This document shows positions 23,405 to 32,664 of a stretch of DNA of 64,000 bases, one piece after another. Both the position numbers and the translations under genes were made by a program. Location of the stretch: contig JAEVYU010000053.1 in assembly GCA_023392595.1 (NCBI GenBank), positions 1-64,000 on the forward strand, given 5' to 3'. Source of the stretch: Bacillota bacterium (lineage in GTDB: Bacteria > Bacillota > UBA4882 > UBA8346). Each line of letters begins with the position of its first letter. Position 1 is the stretch's first letter. Under the pieces are notes generated by a model, which did not search any database, was not told the origin of the DNA, and saw only the letters and a program-made list of their open reading frames with translations.

Positions 23405-24574
23405 ATGAACATGGAATTTTCCAGACGCACCAATGGATTGACATCGGCCATCTTTGCCCAGCTCGAGCAGAGAAAGCAAGAACAATTGGCTAAAGGCCGA
23501 TCCATTATCAATTTTAGTATCGGTACCCCGGATTTGCCTCCCGCCCCCCATATTATCGAAGTACTCCGGGAAGAAGTAGCCAAACCTGAAAATTATATCT
23601 ATGCCATCCGTGACTTGCCGGAACTGACAAAGGCGGCCCAAGACTGGTACCAGCGGCGCTTTGAAGTTGGGTTGGAAAAGGATGAAGTGCTGGCTATGAA
23701 CGGTTCTCAGGATGGTTTATCCCACATTTCACTGGCAATAACCAATCCCGGCGAACTGGTCTTGACTCCGGATCCCTGTTACCCGATTTTCAGCACCGGG
23801 CCACAGCTTGCAGAGGCGGAACTTTACCCCATCCCTTTGGTAAAGTCCAACAATTATCTGGTCGACCTTGATAAAATCCCGCCATCTGTAGCTGAAAAGG
23901 CCAAATTGATGATTGTGTCCTATCCCAATAATCCGGTGACCGCGATAGCGCCTTATGAATTTTATGAAAAACTGGTTTGGTTCGCTAAAAAGTATGACCT
24001 TATTATTCTCCATGATAACGCTTATTGCGAGCTGGTTTTTGGCGGCCAAAAAGGCGGCAGCTTTTTAGCGGTTCCCGGCGCCAAAGATGTGGGGGTCGAA
24101 TTCAATTCCCTCTCCAAGACGTATAACATGCCCGGCTGCAGGATTTCATTTGCTTTAGGAAACCGCCAGATCATTGAAAGATTAAGGAACCTTAAATCTC
24201 ATCTGGATTATGGCATCTTCCTACCGGTTCAGAAAGCGGCCATCGCGGCTTTAAACGGTCCTCAGGATTGTGTTGCTCAAACAGTAAGCGCGTATGAGAC
24301 CCGGCGCAATCTGATCGCCGACGGTTTTGACGAAATCGGCTGGCATATCGACAAACCTCAGGGAACGATGTTTATTTGGGCGGCAATCCCCCCCCACTAC
24401 AAGTCGTCAGTCGATTTTACCTTTGACTTAATTGAAAAGGCCGGAATTATTGTGGTCCCCGGCAGTAGCTTTGGAAAACACGGCGAGGGGTATGTCCGCT
24501 TAGCCATGGTGCAACCGGAAACGGAAATAAAGAAAGCAATCGCCGCTATCAAGGGGAGCGGGATATTGCTTTAA
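23405..24574 (+). CDS. Class I/II pyridoxal-phosphate aminotransferase
   Basis: The 389-residue protein has the fold-type I signature: NFSIGTPDLPPAPHI, MNGSQDGLSHISLAI, SYPNNPVTAIAPYEFYEKLV, HDNAYCELVF and the PLP lysine in FNSLSKTYNMPGCRISFALG. The pattern is closest to the LL-diaminopimelate/alanine-type aminotransferases. The precise substrate cannot be assigned. The start has AGGAGATTGT just upstream. With the preceding cysteine-cluster gene it forms a two-gene plus-strand unit between minus-strand genes. Confidence 0.87.
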   Translation: MNMEFSRRTNGLTSAIFAQLEQRKQEQLAKGRSIINFSIGTPDLPPAPHIIEVLREEVAKPENYIYAIRDLPELTKAAQDWYQRRFEVGLEKDEVLAMNGSQDGLSHISLAITNPGELVLTPDPCYPIFSTGPQLAEAELYPIPLVKSNNYLVDLDKIPPSVAEKAKLMIVSYPNNPVTAIAPYEFYEKLVWFAKKYDLIILHDNAYCELVFGGQKGGSFLAVPGAKDVGVEFNSLSKTYNMPGCRISFALGNRQIIERLRNLKSHLDYGIFLPVQKAAIAALNGPQDCVAQTVSAYETRRNLIADGFDEIGWHIDKPQGTMFIWAAIPPHYKSSVDFTFDLIEKAGIIVVPGSSFGKHGEGYVRLAMVQPETEIKKAIAAIKGSGILL

Positions 24575-24655
24575 CCCGCGCCCCTGGTGCATTTATGGCA
24601 AAAAATAGATGGGTAGAAGCTGCTGCTGCAGGGAAACAGCGAAGAAATGATTACT

Positions 24656-25366
24656 TTATAGAACAAATAAAAGGGTTATGATTGCTCCAACAGCCAAAAA
24701 CGGGCCAAAAGGAATTTGGGTTTTCCGGGTGATGGTTTTCCAATATAGGAGGCCCAATCCAATCACCGCACCCAAGGCTGATCCGACAAACAGAGTATAT
24801 AGAACTGCCTTTACCCCTATAAAAGCTCCAATCATGGCCAGCAATTTCACATCTCCCATTCCCATTCCCCGAGGATAGAAAAAGGCGATCGGAAATAAAA
24901 TGCCCCCTCCGATGAGCATTCCCAGACCGGCATGAAGCAACGCGGCTTTGCCGTAAAAGAAAGCCCATGCCAGTCCGGCGATGATGCCGAAAACGGATAA
25001 CTTGTCGGGTATCCGCCGGTGATGGCAATCAATCCAGGCAATGATGATCAATAAGCAACCCAAAAGCGCAATTTTAAAGAAATCTCCGGTGAGTCCATAT
25101 TTTTTATAGAATACCAGAGCCAAAAGCGCGGTGGAAATTTCCACCACAGGATATTGAATCCCAACCGCCGCCCGACAAAACCGGCAACGGCCCCGCAAAA
25201 TGAGATAACTTAAAACCGGAATCATGTCGTGCCAGGGAATGTTTTTTTGACAATTCGGGCAAAAAGACCGCGGCCAGACAATGGAAACACCCCGGGGTAT
25301 CCGGTAAATGCATACGTTTAAAAAACTTCCAATCACCAAAGCGTAAAGAAATATAATCAGCGCCAT
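24656..25366 (-). CDS. Prepilin peptidase (type IV leader peptidase)
   Basis: The enzyme cleaves and N-methylates type IV prepilins. The 236-residue protein has the N-terminal zinc domain with CPNC...CRFC (FCPNCQKNIPWHDMIPVLSY, GRCRFCRAAVG), the first catalytic aspartate in IAWIDCHHRRIPD and the GMGDVKLLAMIGA motif with the second. About seven membrane spans follow. It is divergent from the secretin gene, 130 bases away, and the two probably serve the same pilus or secretion machine, although no pilin gene is in the window. Confidence 0.93.
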   Translation of the reverse strand: MALIIFLYALVIGSFLNVCIYRIPRGVSIVWPRSFCPNCQKNIPWHDMIPVLSYLILRGRCRFCRAAVGIQYPVVEISTALLALVFYKKYGLTGDFFKIALLGCLLIIIAWIDCHHRRIPDKLSVFGIIAGLAWAFFYGKAALLHAGLGMLIGGGILFPIAFFYPRGMGMGDVKLLAMIGAFIGVKAVLYTLFVGSALGAVIGLGLLYWKTITRKTQIPFGPFLAVGAIITLLFVL

Positions 25367-25496
25367 GTTTTTAGGATTCTGGAAAGAAACAAATTTTCCT
25401 TCAAAAGTAAAAATTTATCGAATATAAAATTTTATTCGCTCTAAATTGGAGGAGATATTCTTGATTTGAAGAATATTCCAATTACTTAAAAAAAAC

Positions 25497-27788
25497 TTGG
25501 ATATGGTGTCTACGATGATGCGATTTTCGAAAGTCCATTCGATAGTGGAAATTGTCCTACTGGTCCTGTTTCTGGCCTCGGTCGCTTATTGCGTGCCCCC
25601 AAAACTTATTGATCTCGACTTCAAAAACGCCGATGTCAAAGATGTGCTGCGCGTACTGGCGGGCCAAAACGGCGCCAATTTTTTAATTGATAATGAGGTC
25701 AGCGGCACGGTGACGATTCACTTGGCAAAAGTCACTTTTGACGATGCGCTGAATATCATCACCCAGTCCAACAACTTACGCTATATCAAACAAAATAACG
25801 TCTACCAAATCACCCCAATCGATAATTCGGTTTTACATGTGGAATACGACAATAATCTATTATCGGTCGAGGCCAAGGAAGCAAAGATTTTACAATTAAT
25901 CCAAGCCATCGCTCAAAAAGTCGGGATGAATCTGGTCCCCGACCCGGCCATCAAAGACCGGATTACCATCCGCCTGCAACAAATTCCGGTTCAAAACGCC
26001 TTGGATTCGATTTTAATTCAAGCCAATTGCACGGCCGAAAAAAACGGCGCGGTAACTTTTATCCGCAAAAAGAGTTCCCTGCAAGCGGATTTTATGGTCA
26101 AATATCAAAACAACCTGCTTTCCCTCGACGCTCAAAATGCGCCTCTGGCTGCTTTAACCCGGTCCATTACCGAGAAAACCGGGGTATCGGTGATCCCCAA
26201 TCAGGATTTAAATATGAATATCAGTATTTATTTACAAAACCTTCCCTTGCCGGATGCCTTAACCTTGCTTTGCAGCGCCAATAATTTGCAATTAACGAAT
26301 TCCGGGGAATCCTGGCGGATCTCCCGGGCGCCCACCATGGGCCCGGGCGGTCAAAATATGAATATCAATTATGACAGTAAAGAAAATTTATTCGATGTGG
26401 AAGTGCAGTCCTCTTCCCTAACCACCGTGTTATGGGAAATGGCCCGAAAAGCCAATGTGGACTTGGTCGTTCTGGCACAGGTCAATTGGACCGTGAACAA
26501 TATTCGCCTTCATAAGCTCCCATTTGAGCAAGCCCTGAAATACCTCTTTGAAGGCACGGTCTATTCTTATAGATTGCAAAACAACATTTATATGATCGGC
26601 GATGGAATGATAGTCCGGCCCGAAACCTCGGATTTTAATACGGTTAAGATATATCCCATCAAATATGTTAAGGCCGATGTGCTGTTGAATACCTTGCCGG
26701 CCATCTTTTCCAGGCAAAACTTCGTATTGCTGACGGATAAAAATTCCTTAATCGTGACGGCGCCCGAGTCGGTTCACAAGATGTTCGGCGATTATTTGAA
26801 ACAGGTCGACACCGACGATAACCAGGACCGGACCGTGGTCGTTCCCATAAAAAATCTCAAGGCCGAGGATGTACTCAAATACATCCCCTCCTCGATTTCC
26901 AAAACCGATATGGTGGTGGTGAAGGAAATCAATTCGATTACGGTTACGGGCCCGCAAAATTTCATCAATCAAGTACAGCAATATATCGCTAAAATCGACC
27001 AGGTCAATCCGACGATTGTCTTTGATGTGATGGTGGTCTTGATTACCGGGGACAATGAATTTGACTGGACCCCGACTTATTCGATCAGTGCTGGCGGCAC
27101 GAAATTTGGAATCAATACTCAGTCGGGCACAATCGGAGAAGATACTTCCGCTAGTAAAAGTAGCACAAACCTTAAATTCTTACTTGAAAATAAAAAGGCC
27201 AAAGTCCTGCAAAACCCGACAATTACTACTTTGAATGGTTACCCGGCTACTTTCAGCGTAGCGACCAAAAGGTATTACTCACTTGAAGAATCAACGACAA
27301 CTAACGGTGTAGTATCTAAATCCACATCTTATAAAAATGTTGACTCTGGTTTAAGTGTTACGATTACCCCTTGGGTAGCAGATGATAAAATTACTATGGA
27401 AATCAAGCCGAAGATTTCAGAATATGGCGCAATTCCACAAAACGCCGCATTACCGGAAACCACCGAACATGCCACCGAAACCACGGTGCGGGTCAATGAC
27501 AAGCAATCGGTCATTTTAAGCGGCTTGCGCAATACCCGGAAAGAAAAAACCGTCAATAAGATACCGATTTTAGGGGATATTCCCCTACTTGGTTTGCTTT
27601 TCCGAAGTTATTCCACCAAAGATGTGGTGGAAGAGTTTGTAATCGTGATCACGCCTCATTTGGTTTACAATGCGGAGGATGCAAAGGCGGCCACCCAAAA
27701 AATCAACGATAACGCCAGTCAGGAGTTGAAAGATACTTTAAACCCGCCGGCCGAGGATCCAAAAAAGAAAAAGAAAAAACAGCAATAA
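25497..27788 (+). CDS. Secretin of the PilQ/GspD family
   Basis: Secretins form the outer-membrane ring for type IV pili or type II secretion. The 763-residue protein has a signal peptide (SIVEIVLLVLFLASVAYCV), repeated STN/N-domain units (FKNADVKDVLRVLAGQNGAN, QLIQAIAQKVGMNLVPDPAI, EMARKANVDLVVLAQ), and the secretin domain with LQNPTITTLNGYPATFSVAT and VNKIPILGDIPLLGLLFRSY then EEFVIVITPHLV. A lysine-rich tail ends it. The start is uncertain: TTG 25497 has no good binding site, while GGAGGAG stands near 25450. No other secretion gene is adjacent. A secretin implies an outer membrane. Confidence 0.92.
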   Translation: MDMVSTMMRFSKVHSIVEIVLLVLFLASVAYCVPPKLIDLDFKNADVKDVLRVLAGQNGANFLIDNEVSGTVTIHLAKVTFDDALNIITQSNNLRYIKQNNVYQITPIDNSVLHVEYDNNLLSVEAKEAKILQLIQAIAQKVGMNLVPDPAIKDRITIRLQQIPVQNALDSILIQANCTAEKNGAVTFIRKKSSLQADFMVKYQNNLLSLDAQNAPLAALTRSITEKTGVSVIPNQDLNMNISIYLQNLPLPDALTLLCSANNLQLTNSGESWRISRAPTMGPGGQNMNINYDSKENLFDVEVQSSSLTTVLWEMARKANVDLVVLAQVNWTVNNIRLHKLPFEQALKYLFEGTVYSYRLQNNIYMIGDGMIVRPETSDFNTVKIYPIKYVKADVLLNTLPAIFSRQNFVLLTDKNSLIVTAPESVHKMFGDYLKQVDTDDNQDRTVVVPIKNLKAEDVLKYIPSSISKTDMVVVKEINSITVTGPQNFINQVQQYIAKIDQVNPTIVFDVMVVLITGDNEFDWTPTYSISAGGTKFGINTQSGTIGEDTSASKSSTNLKFLLENKKAKVLQNPTITTLNGYPATFSVATKRYYSLEESTTTNGVVSKSTSYKNVDSGLSVTITPWVADDKITMEIKPKISEYGAIPQNAALPETTEHATETTVRVNDKQSVILSGLRNTRKEKTVNKIPILGDIPLLGLLFRSYSTKDVVEEFVIVITPHLVYNAEDAKAATQKINDNASQELKDTLNPPAEDPKKKKKKQQ

Positions 27789-27925
27789 ATATTCAGACTA
27801 TATATATTGCATTCGATTTTTTTAGAAAAAGTCGGGCCTAAAAAAAGTTAACGGAGACAGGTTTTACAGGATTAAAACCTGGTAAAATAGGTTGCAAAAA
27901 ACAGATAATTCATAGGGTTTTAAAA

Positions 27926-27975
27926 AAATCCTGTAAATCCATAAAATCATGTTAATCCTGTTTAAGTTCTTTTCA
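27926..27975 (+). repeat. AATCCTG-type dispersed repeat, second copy
   Basis: AATCCTGTAAATCCATAAAA and CATGTTAATCCTGTTTAAG repeat the words of 2369-2418, with a shared tail TTCTTTTCACTTGGG. Confidence 0.5.
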
Positions 27976-28616
27976 CTTGGGTTTGCGTTCATCCGCTAGC
28001 ATTCAAAAATTTACTTCATCCTATATCGCAAAGAAATATCATCTTTTTTTTACAACACCTCACTTACCCAACCTGGGATGATTTGAATCAATTTTCGTTC
28101 CAATATCTTTTTTTTTCAAAAACATCTATCCCAGCTTCCGGAAATCAATCTTAGCTCTTAAGAATTAATCTTAGCTTCCGGATTTCATTTCCCGGATACA
28201 AATCTTGAATTCCGGCTTTAAAAAATGATTCTTTGCGCCAAAAACTTACTCTTTGCAAAGTTTCATCCACGGTCTAAATGAATAAATTACTCATCGAAAA
28301 ATCAAATTCTGGCACCAAAATTACTTTCCGGTTTCAAAATACTTTTTTAAAATGAAAATCAATCCGGAGCCCGCTCCCCTTCCTTGAACCGGATAACTGC
28401 CTGCCGAATGAGGGCTCTCCACCCAGCCGTAAACGGACTAGGATCCTTCCAAGCCGAAAAAAGCTCCCTTTGGAGTAAAAAAACAGTTTGGCACGGGAAA
28501 CCGGTGTCAAAGCGCTGCAAACAAAGGGTTCAGCATTTATATTTTATATCCCTTCGGAAGGGATCCAAAATTTTCTATCCATCCAATCGAAAAAGAAATC
28601 CGAACATAACTAACAC

Positions 28617-28679
28617 TTGCAAAGAATCCTTCATTATGTTATGATATTACTAATCCTATCTATTTACTTATAATTATAA
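28617..28679 (+). promoter_or_regulatory. Promoter and palindromic operator of the Rrf2 gene
   Basis: TTGCAA at 28617-28622 and TATGAT at 28640-28645 are spaced by 17 bases. Downstream, at 28668-28679, lies the perfect 12-bp palindrome TTATAATTATAA, before AAGGAGGGTCACACT and the TTG start. A palindrome between promoter and gene is where an autoregulating Rrf2 protein would bind, but this is inferred. Confidence 0.5.
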
Positions 28680-28698
28680 ACTCAAGGAGGGTCACACT

Positions 28699-29151
28699 TT
28701 GCAAATATCGACAAGGGGTCGCTATGGCTTACGGGCCATGGTGGATATGGCGCTTCATATGACGGATGGCCCCCTGGCTCTACGAGTGATTGCTGAGCGT
28801 CAATCGATTTCCGAATCATACCTGGAACAGGTTTTCACCAATCTTCGCAAGGCCGGTTTGGTCCGGGCTTCCCGGGGTTCACAAGGCGGTTATGAACTGG
28901 GGCGGCCGGCCCACCAAATGACTGTGGGAGAAATCATCCGTTCATTGGAAGGGCCCATCATTCCGGTCCATTGCGTTGGAGAGGATTCAAACAGTTCATC
29001 CTACTGCGAGCGGGAGAAATACTGTATCACCCGTTCCTTCTGGGCGGAGTTGCGCGATAAAATCAATGAATTTTTAGATAGCGTCACGCTGCAAGATCTG
29101 ACCGATCGGGCCCGGAGTATGGCACCGGAAGAACCAATGTATTACATTTAG
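28699..29151 (+). CDS. Rrf2-family transcription regulator with three cysteines
   Basis: The 150-residue winged-helix protein begins QISTRGRYGLRAMVDMALHM, has the recognition helix region SISESYLEQVFTNLRKAGLV and SRGSQGGYELGRPAHQMTVG, and a cysteine set C-x10-C-x5-C (HCVGEDSNSSSYCEREKYC). IscR uses three cysteines with similar but tighter spacing to bind an Fe-S cluster, while the cysteine regulator CymR lacks them. The present protein could sense Fe-S status or cysteine supply. It faces the large sulfur locus tail to tail, so control of that locus is a reasonable guess, not a demonstration. Confidence 0.88.
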   Translation: MQISTRGRYGLRAMVDMALHMTDGPLALRVIAERQSISESYLEQVFTNLRKAGLVRASRGSQGGYELGRPAHQMTVGEIIRSLEGPIIPVHCVGEDSNSSSYCEREKYCITRSFWAELRDKINEFLDSVTLQDLTDRARSMAPEEPMYYI

Positions 29152-29209
29152 AAATGGATTCACTGAAATGACGGAGTAAGTTAACCCCATAGAAGCGCCT
29201 AACCAAAAG

Positions 29210-29247
29210 AAAGACCCGGTGGTGGAATTAACCAACCGGGTCTTTTT
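29210..29247. terminator. Bidirectional intrinsic terminator
   Basis: AAAGACCCGGT pairs with ACCGGGTCTTT around a 16-base loop, with T runs on the right and A-rich sequence on the left. It lies between the ends of two convergent genes, the Rrf2 regulator and metQ, and can stop both. Confidence 0.85.
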
Positions 29248-29280
29248 ATAAACGCCCATGATCATCAGCGGTGCCTTTTC

Positions 29281-30069
29281 TTAAAAAGCCGGTACGACGG
29301 AACCTTTATACTTATCCAGTAAAAATTGTTTTACTGCCGGAGTTTGCAAGACGGATACCAACTTTTTGATTTCCGGGCGGTTTTCATCACCCTTGCGCAC
29401 TACAATCACATTGGCATAAGGAGAATTGGCGTTTTCCCGGAAAAGGGCGGTGTTGGGATCAATCTTGGCATCCAATACGAAATTGGTGTTAATGACTGCC
29501 CCGTCAACATCCGGCAAACTCCGGGTCAATTGGGCGGCATCAATTTCGATGAACTGAAGTTTCTTGGGATTGGAAACGATATCCGCGGGTGTGGCTTGAT
29601 AGTTGGCCAAACCTTTTTTCAACTTGATCAAGCCATTGGCTTCCAAGAGCACCAAGGAACGGTATTCATTGGAAGGATTGTTGGGGATGGCAATTTTAGC
29701 ACCCGTTTTCAACTGGGCTTTGGAGTGAATCTTTTGAGAATAAAACCCGATGGGTTCCACATGGACTTTCCCGGCAACTGCAAATTGATAGCCTTTTTCC
29801 TTGGATACCGACTCGAGATACGGCACATGCTGGAAATAGTTGGCGTCGATTTGCTTGTCGGCAAGGGCCGGATTCAATTGGCCTTCGTCATCCAAAACCA
29901 CAATTTGCAAATCAATCCCGGCTTTTTTGAGTTCCGGTTTGACGAACTCCAGGATTTCGGCATGAGGCACCACGGCCGCGCCGACTTTCAAGGTAACATT
30001 GTCAGCTAGGACTAGCGAAGATAACGTTAAAGCCAAAATTGCAACCAATACCAATAATTTGCGACTCAT
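29281..30069 (-). CDS. metQ: MetQ-family substrate-binding protein 1
   Basis: The 262 residues match MetQ/NlpA binding proteins of methionine importers: KVGAAVVPHAEILEFVKPEL, VLDDEGQLNPALADKQIDAN followed by YFQHVPYL, AKIAIPNNPSNEYRSLVLLE and DGAVINTNFVLDA. A signal peptide is present (LLVLVAILALTLSSLVLADN), but there is no lipobox cysteine, so the mature protein should be periplasmic. It lies 209 bases after metI in the nifB-nifH-metN-metI unit. That gap holds a hairpin (CCAATCCAAGGATTGG) that could act as a processing or attenuation site. Methionine or a related organosulfur compound is the expected ligand. Confidence 0.9.
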   Translation of the reverse strand: MSRKLLVLVAILALTLSSLVLADNVTLKVGAAVVPHAEILEFVKPELKKAGIDLQIVVLDDEGQLNPALADKQIDANYFQHVPYLESVSKEKGYQFAVAGKVHVEPIGFYSQKIHSKAQLKTGAKIAIPNNPSNEYRSLVLLEANGLIKLKKGLANYQATPADIVSNPKKLQFIEIDAAQLTRSLPDVDGAVINTNFVLDAKIDPNTALFRENANSPYANVIVVRKGDENRPEIKKLVSVLQTPAVKQFLLDKYKGSVVPAF

Positions 30070-30278
30070 TTCAATCTTCCTTTCACAATTTTTTTTTTGA
30101 TATCATTTTCTTTAAAACGTCAAAGACCATCTCTGAACCGAACCACCTCCTCAAGGGAAACCAATCCTTGGATTGGGGACTTTGGGTTTCATTTCTCTAA
30201 ATAAAACTAATCATACAGAATTACTAATATTTAGGATGAATTTTTAAGGGGTTCCATCCCCCCCATATTAAATCAAAT

Positions 30279-30947
30279 CTATCGGTGATGCTTTTTTTCC
30301 AACCGGCGGGCGATAAAATTGCCGGTCCATTGAAGCCCCTCCACTAAAACCACTAACACCAGCACTGTGGCAATTAACACATCATTCCGGTACCGCATGT
30401 AACCGAAACGGATAGCCAGACTGCCCAACCCCCCGGCGCCGATGGCGCCGGCAGTGGCGGTAAATCCGGTAATGGTAATAACCGCCAAGGTAATCCCCCG
30501 AATCAGAGACGGCAGAGCTTCCGGAATCAACACTTTCCAAATGATCGTCACGGGTTTGGCCCCGATAGCCAGCGCCGCCTCAATCTTGCCCCGCTCCACT
30601 TCCTTTAGGCTATTCTCGATAATCCGGGCTAAAAAAGGCGCCGACCCGATCGCCAGGGGTACCACCGCTGCGGTGGAACCTAAAGTGGTTCCAATGATCA
30701 ATCGCGATAAGGGCAGCAGGATTACAATTAAAATAATAAAAGGAAAGGAGCGAAAAATATTCACTACGGTTCCCAAAATATGATTTAGCCTCGGAAGTTC
30801 TGAAATATGGCCTTCCGCCGTAACCACCAGGGCGATTCCCAAAGGAAGCCCCAACGCCAATGCCACTAGTGTCGATAATAAGACCATATAAAGAGTTTCC
30901 AGTAAAGCCACTCCAAGTAAAGGTAAAACATCATTTGCCAATACCAT
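30279..30947 (-). CDS. metI: MetI-family ABC permease 1
   Basis: The 222-residue permease of the methionine-uptake family has about five spans and the coupling-loop motif EAALAIGAKPVTIIWKVLIP followed by EALPSLI, which contacts the ATPase. TVVNIFRSFPFIILIV and TAGAIGAGGLGSLAIRFGY are typical of MetI. It is 11 bases after metN and shares the operon with the nifH-like gene. Together with MetN1 and MetQ1 it forms a complete importer. Confidence 0.92.
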   Translation of the reverse strand: MVLANDVLPLLGVALLETLYMVLLSTLVALALGLPLGIALVVTAEGHISELPRLNHILGTVVNIFRSFPFIILIVILLPLSRLIIGTTLGSTAAVVPLAIGSAPFLARIIENSLKEVERGKIEAALAIGAKPVTIIWKVLIPEALPSLIRGITLAVITITGFTATAGAIGAGGLGSLAIRFGYMRYRNDVLIATVLVLVVLVEGLQWTGNFIARRLEKKHHR

Positions 30948-30958
30948 TTTGTCCCGCC

Positions 30959-31735
30959 TCAGATTACATAATTGTTTTGTTGCAGTTCCAGATCACTTTG
31001 GACAAACAGCCGGGTCGTATCGGTTTGAGGATGGGTGAACAAGTCTTTGACGGAGCCCGTTTCGGTGATGATTCCATCCTCAATCACCGCCACATGGTTG
31101 CATATCCGCCGCAGGACATCCATCTCGTGGGTAATCAATACAATTGTCAAATTCAATCTCTGATTGATATTCCGTAATAACTCCAATATAGCGTAAGTGG
31201 TTTTGGGATCCAGGGCTGAAGTCGCTTCGTCGCTCAGTAGCACCTCCGGATTATTGGCCAGCGCCCGGGCGATGCCAACCCTTTGTTTTTGACCGCCGCT
31301 CAACTGGCAGGGATAGGCGCGGGCCTTTTCCTTTAGTTCAACCAGTTCCAATAACTCTTCCACCCGATTGCGGATAAAGCTTTTGGAGGACCCGGCTACT
31401 TCCAGGGGAAAGGCTATATTCTCAAATACCGTTTTGGAGTCAAACAGATTGAAATGCTGAAAAATCATGCCGATCCGTCTACGGGCTTCCCGAAGTTGTT
31501 GCCGGTTTAAGGTGGTGATTTCGCGGGCGTGCGCGGGATCGCCAATGCGGATACTCCCGCTATCCGGTTCCTCCAGCCGGTTCAGGCAACGGATCAGCGT
31601 TGACTTCCCGGCGCCGCTGAAACCGATGACCCCAAAAATGTCTCCAGCGGCGATTTGCAGGTTGATGTTTCGCAAAGCATAGACTTTTCCGTCCATGGTA
31701 TTAAAAGTTTTGCTAAGTCCCTGAATTTGAATCAT
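30959..31735 (-). CDS. metN: MetN-family ABC ATPase 1 without NIL domain
   Basis: The 258-residue ATPase has Walker A GFSGAGKST, the signature LSGGQKQRVGIARAL and Walker B EVLLSDEATSALDPKT, and begins MIQIQGLSKTFNTMDGKVYA as MetN proteins do. Unlike typical MetN (about 340 residues) it stops soon after the ATPase domain and lacks the C-terminal NIL/ACT-like domain that mediates inhibition by internal methionine. It would therefore escape such transinhibition. It starts 15 bases after the nifH-like gene, in the same operon. Confidence 0.92.
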   Translation of the reverse strand: MIQIQGLSKTFNTMDGKVYALRNINLQIAAGDIFGVIGFSGAGKSTLIRCLNRLEEPDSGSIRIGDPAHAREITTLNRQQLREARRRIGMIFQHFNLFDSKTVFENIAFPLEVAGSSKSFIRNRVEELLELVELKEKARAYPCQLSGGQKQRVGIARALANNPEVLLSDEATSALDPKTTYAILELLRNINQRLNLTIVLITHEMDVLRRICNHVAVIEDGIITETGSVKDLFTHPQTDTTRLFVQSDLELQQNNYVI

Positions 31736-31750
31736 CGCTATTTATCCCTC

Positions 31751-32626
31751 TTAAATATTGGCCGCAGCACTCCGCACCTCACCGGTCTCCAGCGCCAGAA
31801 GCTGATCGGCCCACTTGGCCGCCCATTCCCGCAAATCCTTTACGTCCAACGGCGTTGGGGTTTTGGAATCGGTGTGCCCGGCAATTCGTTCGGCCAGTCG
31901 CTGATATACTTTGGCCTGTTCCGAATCGGGCGCTGCCTCGATGGTGGTCTTCCCCTGCAACTCACTCTGGGTGACTGTAACCGAACGGGGAACATAACCA
32001 ATCACTTGAGTGCCGGTTTGTTTGACAAAATCGTCAATGATTTCTTTGGCATAGGGCGCATTGATGGAATTGGCAATCACCCCTCCCAAGAGCGCTCCGC
32101 CGCTGTTGGAATATTTTTGAATGCCCTTAAACAAATTGTTGGCGGCATAGATGGCCATAAAATCGGCGGATGACACGGTAAATACATGCTCGGCGATGCC
32201 TTCCCGGATCGGAACGGCAAAACCGCCGCAAACCACATCCCCCAAAACATCGAAAAGCACATAGTCCAGATCCAGTTCCTCAAAGACCCGCAGTTGTTTT
32301 AAAAGCTGTACTGCCGTGATGATGCCCCGTCCGGCGCAGCCGACACCCGGAGCCGGTCCGCCGGCTTCCACGCAATAAACACCGCCGAAACCTTGAAACA
32401 AAACCTCCTCGGCTTTGACTGCATTTTTTTCCCGCAAGGTATCGAGCACGGTCGGTATGTATTTCCCACCCCGCAGGGTATTGGTGGAATCACTTTTGGG
32501 ATCACAACCGAACTGCATCACCTTATACCCGCTCTTGGCCAATGCGGCACTAATATTTGAGGTGGTGGTGGATTTTCCGATGCCTCCCTTTCCATAAATG
32601 GCAATCTGTTTGGTTTTTTTCGACAA
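31751..32626 (-). CDS. NifH-like nitrogenase reductase (iron protein)
   Basis: NifH proteins are homodimeric Fe-S ATPases that pass electrons to NifDK-type partners. The 291-residue product has the P-loop GKGGIGKS at residues 12-19, FGCDPKSDST, and both cluster cysteines: C97 in PGVGCAGRGI and C133 in DVLGDVVCGGFAVPIR, at the canonical positions. TTG 32626 is chosen because AAAGGAG lies eight bases upstream, removing nine residues from the longest frame. The gene lies between a NifB-like gene and metN. It is the only NifH in the window and must serve one or both NifDK-like pairs. The context argues for a sulfur role and against nitrogen fixation. Confidence 0.92.
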   Translation of the reverse strand: MSKKTKQIAIYGKGGIGKSTTTSNISAALAKSGYKVMQFGCDPKSDSTNTLRGGKYIPTVLDTLREKNAVKAEEVLFQGFGGVYCVEAGGPAPGVGCAGRGIITAVQLLKQLRVFEELDLDYVLFDVLGDVVCGGFAVPIREGIAEHVFTVSSADFMAIYAANNLFKGIQKYSNSGGALLGGVIANSINAPYAKEIIDDFVKQTGTQVIGYVPRSVTVTQSELQGKTTIEAAPDSEQAKVYQRLAERIAGHTDSKTPTPLDVKDLREWAAKWADQLLALETGEVRSAAANI

Positions 32627-32664
32627 AATGTTCACTCCTTTAAAATTTTTCACCGGCTTAATCT

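Larger units (their letters stand above)
27789..28698 (+). other. 910-bp stretch without a recognisable gene
   Basis: No convincing frame is found on either strand. It contains the second AATCCTG-type repeat (27926-27975), several reworked copies of the words CTTCCGG and AATCTTAGCT between about 28130 and 28210, a perfect small hairpin ATCCCTTCGGAAGGGAT near 28550, and at its end the promoter and operator-like palindrome of the Rrf2 gene. The low-complexity middle may be decayed coding sequence. Confidence 0.45.

Noticed and set aside
29326..30009. A 227-codon frame opposite metQ1
   Set aside because: It is a shadow of metQ on the other strand without family features or a ribosome binding site. 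Similar shadows opposite nifH, spoIIM and the secretin were also dropped.
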